Positions 1 to 4,058 of a stretch of 5,250 bases of DNA are shown piece after piece (the stretch's first letter is position 1; each line of letters starts with the position of its first letter). Source of the stretch: Thermobaculum sp042408415. GTDB taxonomy: Bacteria; Chloroflexota; Chloroflexia; Thermobaculales; Thermobaculaceae. The DNA lies in contig JBHORE010000142.1 in the NCBI GenBank assembly GCA_042408415.1, positions 1 through 5,250 on the forward strand, in the 5' to 3' direction. A program made the position numbers and the translations under genes. The notes under the pieces are model-generated. The model made no database searches. It had not been told where the DNA came from and worked only from the letters and a program-made list of their open reading frames with translations.

Positions 1-17
1 TGGGGGCAAGTGCTCCA

Positions 18-90
18 CCTAACGCGGCTTTCTCAAACGATTTTGTCGCACGAGCGTTAGGGTGTTCCTCCAGCACCTAAAAGCAACACC
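18..90. repeat. Two adjacent inverted repeats upstream of the first ORF
   Basis: The arms CCTAACGC (18-25) and GCGTTAGG (54-61) are perfect complements separated by 28 bases. They are followed at once by GGTGTT (61-66) and AACACC (85-90). As RNA these could form two consecutive stem-loops. There is no T-run typical of an intrinsic terminator and I recognise no riboswitch or tRNA here. They could belong to the end of a gene left of the window, or be chance. Nothing else is recognisable in 1-150. Confidence 0.25.
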
Positions 91-170
91 AACTAAAACT
101 ACACTTCCGGAGAGTACCCTTCTCAACCCCCAAGGCCTATAGTTGTAGGAGGGAAAAGAGGAGGTGTGTG

Positions 171-455
171 GTGTACGAGTGCCCAATATGCCTGGATCAT
201 GGCATCATCGGAGGAGATATCCCCTGCAACTGCGAGCAAGGGCAAAGGTACCTGAGGCCAAGGCATGACCAGCCCCTTCCCAAAGAGGAACCCCCCAGCG
301 ATCTTCCCCAACCCAGAAGATTCAGAGGCCCTACTGAGGAGGGTAGGGAGTTGGAGTGGCTAGGTCGATCTGCGAAGCGAACTTGTTATCTATCGCCAGG
401 CGTATCTGCCTGGGAGTCATGCCCTGATCAAGCATCTGCATCACGTCACGCGTGA
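171..455 (+). CDS. Small Cys-rich (putative zinc-knuckle) protein, hypothetical
   Basis: I do not recognise this gene. Near the N-terminus it has CPICLDHG and, after a short spacer, CNCEQG. This CxxC...CxC arrangement resembles small zinc-binding knuckles seen, for example, at the front of DnaC/IstB-like and phage proteins. The ribosome binding site AGGAGG (159-164) is strong. It lies 6 bases before GTG 171 and only 3 before GTG 168, so 171 is preferred (94 residues). After about residue 40 the protein turns Pro/Arg-rich and looks less natural. Its last 125 bases overlap antisense the end of the lipoprotein gene on the other strand. A run of six C at about 286-291 precedes the change in character. 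With one C fewer, the frame would instead give an acidic tail (PNPEDSEALLRRVG) and stop at 361-363, almost clearing the neighbour. The N-terminal half is plausibly real; the annotated C-terminus is doubtful. Confidence 0.4.
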   Translation: MYECPICLDHGIIGGDIPCNCEQGQRYLRPRHDQPLPKEEPPSDLPQPRRFRGPTEEGRELEWLGRSAKRTCYLSPGVSAWESCPDQASASRHA

Positions 456-831
456 CCTCTAAGCACACCCCTCAGGTAGGTGCCATGCTATCGAACACTA
501 CTGTACCATCAGGGTTAACCGCCTGGATGTAGCAGTCGCGGTTGTTCATGTGACCGTCCGACTGCCCACAGCCACAGAAGCACGGCATGTAGCGCATGAT
601 CTCCCCGTGCTGCACCTGGAACTCATACAGCTTGCGGACCTCGGGCCCCGCTGCGAGCACGAAGTCGGGCCACACCACCTTGGAGAGATCGCCGTTGGGC
701 TCGTTGGCAGGCTGATAGGCCGCAAAGCGCGAGGAGAAGTCCTTCTGGCCACCGCCTCCACATGCTGCCAGCCCCAAACCCGCAGCGCCCAACAGCATCA
801 GCTTTATAGCTTGCCTTCTGTTTACCCTCAC
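331..831 (-). CDS. PCYCGC-motif lipoprotein, candidate selenoprotein (in-frame TGA read as Sec)
   Basis: This is an exported Cys-rich lipoprotein of the PCYCGC family, probably metal-binding or redox-active at the outer face of the membrane; the exact role is unknown. From GTG 831 (166 residues) it starts with a twin-arginine-like signal (NRRQAIK), a hydrophobic stretch and a lipobox LAAC (Cys24). The mature part has the hallmark MPCFCGCG (Cys84, 86, 88), then GH, and RDCYI (Cys100). The frame meets TGA at residue 120, in ...DSMAPT-TGA-GVC. It then continues uninterrupted with LEVTRDVMQMLDQGMTPRQI and ATPTPYPPQ to TAG (331-333). As I recall the family, its members end in a CxxC segment followed by a 'QGKS-KEIR-ID-KY' helix. 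The TGA therefore replaces the first Cys of CxxC, giving UGVC. If TGA is a true stop, the product loses this tail. The frame extends upstream to TTG 870, but GTG 831 gives the better signal peptide; no strong ribosome binding site decides. It is divergent from the TetR gene and probably controlled by it. The family call is firm; Sec is inference. Confidence 0.8.
437..465 (-). promoter_or_regulatory. Candidate bacterial SECIS hairpin
   Basis: Nineteen bases after the TGA, the minus strand forms GTCA-CGCG-TGAC (456-445), a 4-bp stem with a 4-base loop that has a G at its second position. TGC (465-463) can pair with GCA (439-437) as a short lower stem across an internal loop. Spacing and loop composition fit the published general model of bacterial SECIS elements (a small apical loop with an early G, roughly 16-37 bases after UGA). 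The stem is short, and a 12-bp palindrome can occur by chance, so this supports the Sec reading without proving it. Confidence 0.35.
472..474 (-). other. In-frame TGA, candidate selenocysteine codon
   Basis: The TGA lies in the PCYCGC lipoprotein frame, directly before GGG GTG TGC (Gly-Val-Cys). It aligns with the first Cys of the family's C-terminal CxxC. A Cys-to-TGA change forming UxxC is the usual signature of selenoproteins. One base change from TGC/TGT or a sequencing error would give the same picture. No selA, selB, selC or selD is in the window. Confidence 0.55.
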
Positions 832-925
832 TTCAACACCCACAAAGCCAAGTACAACCAGTTGAACCAACTAGTAACACTTAAGGCTACCAGCCCCGGG
901 CTAGTCCTGCAAGCTCACCCACAAA

Positions 926-941
926 CAGTCTAAGCAGACTA
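926..941. promoter_or_regulatory. Operator 1 (TetR-type dyad)
   Basis: CAGTCTAAGCAGACTA is a perfect AGTCT/AGACT inverted repeat around a 4-base spacer. It is one of three related sites between the divergent lipoprotein and TetR genes. On the minus strand it is followed by a CATAAT-like element (946-941) that could be the -10 of the lipoprotein promoter, which would make this site a repressor target for that gene. Repeated dyads next to a tetR gene are normally its own operators. Confidence 0.65.
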
Positions 942-954
942 TTATGCGGCCTAA

Positions 955-970
955 CAGTCTAATTGGACTA
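955..970. promoter_or_regulatory. Operator 2 (TetR-type dyad)
   Basis: CAGTCTAATTGGACTA has AGTC/GACT arms and one G-T asymmetry at the inner position. It shares the outer CAGTC...GACTA with the other two sites. Its centre is 29 bases from that of operator 1 and 44 from that of operator 3. Confidence 0.6.
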
Positions 971-989
971 ATCAATTGCCTTATGACCG

Positions 990-1018
990 TTGAATAAACA
1001 GTCCAGACGGACTATAAT
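990..1018 (+). promoter_or_regulatory. tetR promoter, probably giving a leaderless mRNA
   Basis: TTGAAT (990-995) and a perfect TATAAT (1013-1018) are separated by the optimal 17 bases. The ATG at 1026 is only 7 bases after the -10, where transcription normally begins. The message would therefore start at or within a base or two of the start codon, without room for a ribosome binding site. Confidence 0.75.
999..1014. promoter_or_regulatory. Operator 3, inside the tetR promoter
   Basis: CAGTCCAGACGGACTA is a perfect AGTCC/GGACT inverted repeat around AGAC. It fills the spacer between the -35 (990-995) and the -10 (1013-1018), overlapping the first two bases of the -10. A protein bound here would block RNA polymerase, so negative autoregulation of the TetR gene is the natural inference. 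Confidence 0.7.
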
Positions 1019-1025
1019 TTGGGGC

Positions 1026-1571
1026 ATGAGGAGCACCAAGGCGGAGCACACTCGTCACAAGATACTGAGCGCAGCCAAGGAGTTCGTCCTACGCGAGGGC
1101 GCCCACAAGCTCACGCTGGATGCCGTGGTACAGCAGGCGGGGGTGAGCAAGGGCAGCCTGCTGTACCACTTTCCCACGAAGGAGGTTCTGATAGAGGCCA
1201 TGCTCCGGGCCATGCTCGAGGAGCTGGCAGAGGACATAATCAGCAGGACCCCCAACAGCGCCGACCCCGAGAGCCTGCTAGAGGCCTATGTTGACGCGCT
1301 CTTTGCTGCGGCAGAGCCGGCACATAGAGAACGCTCCGTCGCCCTGCTGGCCGCAGCGGCCAACGCCCCAGAACTGCTGGAGCTGGTCAGGGATTGGCTG
1401 CAGGAGTGGGAGCAGAAGCTATCCACCAGCGGGCAGCTCCCTGGAGCATCAAGGCTAGCCATATACGCTGCCTACGGCGCATGGTTGGCATCCACACTGG
1501 GACTGGGCGCAAGACCGTCAACCCTGCCAGGAGCGGCAAAGGCCCTTGCAGCGCTCTCTCGCAGATCATAG
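1026..1571 (+). CDS. TetR/AcrR-family transcriptional repressor
   Basis: This is a cytoplasmic one-component repressor of 181 residues, a normal length for the family. The N-terminal DNA-binding domain is clear: RHKILSAAKEFVLREG (residues 10-25) is helix 1, and TLDAVVQQAGVSKGSLLYHF (30-49) is the helix-turn-helix with the typical G-(S/T)-L-Y-x-H-F ending, followed by PTKEVLIEAM. The C-terminal two thirds are helical and Ala/Leu-rich; the ligand cannot be predicted. An upstream GTG at 990 would add 12 residues but would place the start within the -35, so ATG 1026 is chosen. It is divergent from the PCYCGC lipoprotein gene, with three matching dyads between them. Likely targets are itself and that lipoprotein. 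Confidence 0.93.
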   Translation: MRSTKAEHTRHKILSAAKEFVLREGAHKLTLDAVVQQAGVSKGSLLYHFPTKEVLIEAMLRAMLEELAEDIISRTPNSADPESLLEAYVDALFAAAEPAHRERSVALLAAAANAPELLELVRDWLQEWEQKLSTSGQLPGASRLAIYAAYGAWLASTLGLGARPSTLPGAAKALAALSRRS

Positions 1572-1573
1572 CA

Positions 1574-1587
1574 GTTTCACATGAAAC
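1574..1587. repeat. Short perfect inverted repeat after tetR
   Basis: GTTTCA and TGAAAC flank a CA spacer three bases after the tetR stop. There is no following T-run and the loop is too tight for a good intrinsic terminator, so it may be a protein-binding dyad. A second perfect palindrome, GCTCGCGAGC, lies at 1602-1611. Confidence 0.3.
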
Positions 1588-1623
1588 CAGCAGACGGTGA
1601 TGCTCGCGAGCCCCGAACGCTGG

Positions 1624-1703
1624 TAATAATTATTAGTAATAGCTTCTTGTCGGGGTTATATTGTGAGCATATCGGGGTTATATCGTGCATATGTCGGGGT
1701 TAT
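1624..1703. repeat. AT-rich palindrome plus three 22-bp-spaced iterons (candidate replication origin)
   Basis: TAATAATTATTA (1624-1635) is a perfect palindrome in an AT-rich patch. It is followed by three direct copies of TCGGGGTTAT at 1650-1659, 1672-1681 and 1694-1703, each exactly 22 bases from the next, two helical turns. The flanks are partly conserved: the bases before each core are TG, TA, TG, and the first two copies continue with AT. Iterons at this period beside an AT-rich melting region and upstream of an initiator-like gene are the classic layout of iteron plasmids. They could instead be operator sites for autoregulation of that gene. Confidence 0.6.
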
Positions 1704-1893
1704 CTGGCGCAGAGGAATGGTTGGGGCTAGCGCAAGGACTTGATGGGGGCGCTCCACGATGGCTGCCCAGCTTGCGATCATCCTTAAGTAATTAAAGATT
1801 TAAGCCTGTCAAGCTCCGCTGGCCCACAAGCGCCCAAATGGTAACATCTATTGTGTAGTGGAGTAATCGCTAGGAGTGCACTAAGGGGGTCAG
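1704..1893. other. Leader region of the initiator-like gene, with a second AT-rich block
   Basis: No gene is seen here. An AT-rich stretch at 1783-1804 is bounded by CTTAA and TTAAG in inverted orientation and could be a melting element or promoter region. No convincing -35/-10 pair is visible. A purine-rich AAGGGGGT (1883-1890) just before ATG 1894 serves as the ribosome binding site, with GGGGG 4 bases from the start. Confidence 0.4.
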
Positions 1894-3012
1894 ATGCCTA
1901 AGAAACAAGACAACAACGGCCTGCCGGAGATCGATTGGTCCAGGTTCGAGGGAATAAGCGCCCCTACCTACACTCAGACACCCGATGCGGTGTTCGACTG
2001 GATCATGCCCTATCTGACCGGAGCCGAGCTCAAGGTATTGCTTTACATAATCAGAAGAACTTTCGGCTTCAAGAAGGAGGCCGACGCCATCAGCATCGAG
2101 CAGCTGTGCAACGGCATAGTCACTCGCGACGGCAGAAGGCTCGATCTCGGCACGGGCCTCAAGAGGGCCACGGTGCTTGAGGCCCTGAGATCCCTTCGCG
2201 AGAAGAACCTTATAGTAGCTCAACAGCAGCGCGATCCCCTCACAGGCTCCAAGCCCACGGTGTACAGCCTCAACCTAAGGCAGGATCACCCACAGGGAGT
2301 GTACTCTAGCATACCCCGGAGTACGGAAGAGCATACCCCTACGTCCACTCAGGCACACCCGGGCATCCAAAGGGACGTACCCCGGAGTGTGGATGACCAC
2401 GATAGGGGGGTACGCCAGGAGGGGCCAAACGGGTATGCCCCAGCATACCCACAACAAACAGTACAAGACACAGCTAAACAAAAAACAGCAGAAGAATTAA
2501 GGCTCTTATCCGAGCTTGTCAAACACGGGGTCTCTACCTCTGTAGCCCAGGAGCTTGTGGAGGAATTTGATGCTGAACATATAGCCCGCCAGATAGAGAT
2601 GTTGCCCTACCGACATCCAAAGGATCCAGCTGCAGTGCTGGTGAAGTCCATCAGGGATGCCTGGGGGGCACCCGGTGGGTACGTCCAGGATACCTCTAGG
2701 GAAGGAGGAGCCTCTGAAGAAGACCCCAGCGCACCCAAGCAGTCAGGGACTCAGAGTGTTGCTCCTGAGGGGAGCGAGTACGATGCGCTTTGGTCCAGGG
2801 CGAAGGACCTGCTGGCGCAACATCTTGGTCGACCAACGTGCAACATGCTGTTCTCGAAGGCTCGCATCCTCTCCATGGAGGGCGATCGGATATGCGTCCT
2901 GCTGGCCGAGCCCTGGCACCGTACCCAGATCAAGCCTGAGCATGTGGTGGCCGTGGAGACGGTGCTCGCGATGCTGCTGGGCAGAAGGGTGAGGGTGGAG
3001 TTCACGGCCTAG
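1894..3012 (+). CDS. Replication-initiator-like protein: winged helix plus DnaA domain-I-like C-terminus
   Basis: This 372-residue cytoplasmic protein probably binds origin DNA and recruits the replicative helicase. Residues about 28-128 look like the winged-helix domain of phage/plasmid replication proteins: TGAELKVLLYIIRRTFGFKK, then KRATVLEALRSLREKNLIV as recognition helix and wing, ending YSLNL. Residues 129-200 are a polar, low-complexity linker with an internal near-repeat (IPRSTEEH, VPRSVDDH). Residues about 202-265 form a helical domain (LLSELVKHGVSTSVAQELVE ... LPYRHPKDPAAVLVKSIRDAW) of the kind found in related replication proteins. After a second linker, 296-372 resembles DnaA domain I: LWSRAKDLLAQHL, FSKARILSMEGDRICVLL, LLGRRVRVEF. 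No Walker A/B or AAA+ module is present, so it is not DnaA. ATG 1894 has a good ribosome binding site, and three iterons lie upstream. The domain reading is from memory of the families; the role in replication is inference. A transcription factor using the same fold is the main alternative. Confidence 0.8.
   Translation: MPKKQDNNGLPEIDWSRFEGISAPTYTQTPDAVFDWIMPYLTGAELKVLLYIIRRTFGFKKEADAISIEQLCNGIVTRDGRRLDLGTGLKRATVLEALRSLREKNLIVAQQQRDPLTGSKPTVYSLNLRQDHPQGVYSSIPRSTEEHTPTSTQAHPGIQRDVPRSVDDHDRGVRQEGPNGYAPAYPQQTVQDTAKQKTAEELRLLSELVKHGVSTSVAQELVEEFDAEHIARQIEMLPYRHPKDPAAVLVKSIRDAWGAPGGYVQDTSREGGASEEDPSAPKQSGTQSVAPEGSEYDALWSRAKDLLAQHLGRPTCNMLFSKARILSMEGDRICVLLAEPWHRTQIKPEHVVAVETVLAMLLGRRVRVEFTA
2309..2450. 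repeat. Intragenic cluster of GCATACCCC/CGTACCCC repeats
   Basis: Within the linker-coding part of the initiator-like gene, a short motif recurs in both orientations. Forward copies are GCATACCCC at 2309-2317 and 2331-2339, CGTACCCC at 2376-2383 and GCATACCC at 2443-2450. Reverse copies are GGGGTACG at 2407-2414 and GGGTATGC at 2431-2438. The last two motifs form a perfect 8-bp inverted repeat around CCCA (2431-2450). Two copies share a longer block, TACCCCGGAGT plus GG, at 2312-2326 and 2378-2392. In protein terms this region is unstructured linker, so the DNA pattern may itself be functional, as initiator-binding sites. Part of it could simply reflect duplication of linker codons. Confidence 0.55.
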
Positions 3013-3106
3013 GAGCTAGCCTTGCGGTGCTCCGCGACCGATCCCTCAAGATGGCAACTGCTGAGGCGTTGAACCTGCTTGGGTTTGGGTCGGGATTCAC
3101 GCCCTT

Positions 3107-3134
3107 TGCTATATTGCAAGCTTGCAAGCTAGCA
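3107..3134. repeat. 28-bp dyad between the initiator-like gene and the GGDEF gene
   Basis: A perfect 14-bp palindrome TTGCAAGCTTGCAA (3114-3127) is centred at 3120.5. It is flanked, after two mismatched positions on each side, by TGCTA (3107-3111) and TAGCA (3130-3134), so 24 of 28 bases are symmetric. No T-run follows on either strand. It could be a bidirectional terminator stem, an operator or a recombination site. It does not resemble the dif consensus. Confidence 0.5.
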
Positions 3135-3154
3135 TATCCATGTGCAAGATACGC

Positions 3155-3186
3155 CAACAGGGAGGCATCCCAAAGCATCCCTGTTG
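3155..3186. terminator. Hairpin between convergent genes, possible bidirectional terminator
   Basis: CAACAGGGA (3155-3163) and TCCCTGTTG (3178-3186) form a perfect 9-bp stem with a 14-base loop that contains a direct repeat of GCATCCC. It sits between the ends of the rightward initiator-like gene and the leftward GGDEF gene, the expected place for a shared terminator. There is no T-tract on either side, so intrinsic termination is uncertain. Confidence 0.4.
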
Positions 3187-3219
3187 TGGTCGTGGTACTC
3201 TCCTGCTGGTTGGTCTGCC

Positions 3220-3915
3220 CTAGTCGCCCACCGCCCAGAAGCCGTTCTCGAGGTTGTGCTCCCTGTCTTGCACCTTCTCACGGTACATGTGCAGGTCGGC
3301 CCGACGCACAAGCTCCTCGGCGGAAACCTCCGTGGGCGAGCCCAGGGCGTAGCCTATGCTTGCGCTCAGAGCCACGTCCCGATCGTGGAGCCTGATGGGG
3401 GCGCTGAGCCTGCGCACCAGCCTCTGGGAGATCTCCGCCAGCTGCTCCTCGCTCGTGATGTCGCTGAGGAGAATAGCGAACTCATCGCCACCGTACCGAG
3501 AGACCATGTCCTCTGGGCGCACCGACAGCCTCAGCCTCTCCGCAGCCACCCTCAGTACTTGGTCTCCGGTCTCGTGACCGTACATGTCGTTGACCTGCTT
3601 GAAGCCGTTGAGGTCGAGAAAGAGGATGCCAACGGGGTGACCATGCCTGCGGCCGTGCGAGAGCGCTCTGTTGAGGCTGTCCATGAACATCGCCCTGTTG
3701 GGCAGGTCCGTCAGGGGGTCGTGCAGCGCCTGGTGCTCCAGGATGTGCTCGGACTCCCTTAGGCTCTGCACCTCCCGACGGAGCTTGAGGTTGTCCCTCC
3801 ACAGGAGCGCGCAGCCCGCAAGCGACAGGGCCGCCATGAGCGTGCGGGCGCTTTCCGATGGGGTCTTGCCAAGTACCAACTCTCTAAGGTTTCTCAAATC
3901 CTTGCTCATGTCCAT
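3220..3915 (-). CDS. Membrane-anchored GGDEF diguanylate cyclase
   Basis: The enzyme condenses two GTP into cyclic di-GMP, a second messenger for surface, motility and stress behaviour. The protein has 231 residues. A short N-terminal region is followed by one hydrophobic segment (about 25-39, TLMAALSLAGCALLW), a basic amphipathic or coiled-coil stretch (42-62) and the GGDEF domain (63-220). The domain start is canonical (ALHDPLTDLPNR, 63-74), with FLDLNGFKQVND (99-110) supplying metal and nucleotide ligands. The signature RYGGDEF is intact (GGDEF 142-146). RPED (133-136), five residues upstream, is an I-site for product inhibition. Family features towards the end are ASIGYA and ADLHMYREK. 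There is no PAS, GAF or other sensor domain and no EAL domain. The start could be either ATG 3915 or ATG 3909; AGG lies just ahead of the first. It is divergent from the epimerase gene. The signal it reads is unknown. Confidence 0.93.
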   Translation of the reverse strand: MDMSKDLRNLRELVLGKTPSESARTLMAALSLAGCALLWRDNLKLRREVQSLRESEHILEHQALHDPLTDLPNRAMFMDSLNRALSHGRRHGHPVGILFLDLNGFKQVNDMYGHETGDQVLRVAAERLRLSVRPEDMVSRYGGDEFAILLSDITSEEQLAEISQRLVRRLSAPIRLHDRDVALSASIGYALGSPTEVSAEELVRRADLHMYREKVQDREHNLENGFWAVGD

Positions 3916-4058
3916 AACCTAAATGATACCCCTTATGATCTTGTTTTGCATTAGTGGATTATTTGTGGATGCCTCTAGATGCTTTCTCAACCTTCCGCAT
4001 ACATCATAAATACTCCCCGTTAGGAAAATATAGATAGTACTTACCTGGAGGTACAGCT
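3916..4058. promoter_or_regulatory. Divergent intergenic region between the GGDEF and epimerase genes
   Basis: This AT-richer spacer must hold promoters for both flanking genes. For the rightward gene, TATAGA (4029-4034) is a possible -10 but no matching -35 stands out. The ribosome binding site TGGAGGT (4046-4052) lies 6 bases before TTG 4059 and fixes that start. Two direct GTGGAT copies (3954-3959, 3965-3970) are 11 bases apart, one helical turn. Confidence 0.4.

Noticed and set aside
1..167. Possible tRNA (including tRNA-Sec) or riboswitch in the left flank
   Set aside because: Inverted repeats are present, but there is no T-loop GGTTCRA-type sequence and no cloverleaf or known riboswitch core on either strand.
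123..311. Leftward ORF of 62 residues opposite the small Cys-rich ORF
   Set aside because: No ribosome binding site or recognisable motif; it is antisense to a better-supported N-terminus with a strong ribosome binding site.
472..870. Reading the PCYCGC lipoprotein as a complete 132-residue protein ending at 472, from TTG 870
   Set aside because: The same frame continues with the family's usual C-terminus after the TGA, so stopping there would leave a clearly truncated protein. TTG 870 adds 13 residues ahead of a well-formed signal peptide and has no ribosome binding site.
3012..3037. Short hairpin GCGG-TGCT-CCGC just after the initiator-like gene as its terminator
   Set aside because: The core stem is 4 bp (6 with a wobble pair), with no T-run after it; the longer hairpin at 3155-3186 is a better candidate.
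3142..3762. Rightward ORF of 206 residues opposite the GGDEF gene
   Set aside because: It is a shadow of the GGDEF gene on the opposite strand, whose motifs are unambiguous; the shadow has no recognisable motifs.
3953..3972. Two possible DnaA boxes (AGTGGATTA and TGTGGATGC)
   Set aside because: Each differs from the TTATCCACA consensus at two positions and there is no further cluster, so they do not support a DnaA-dependent origin here.
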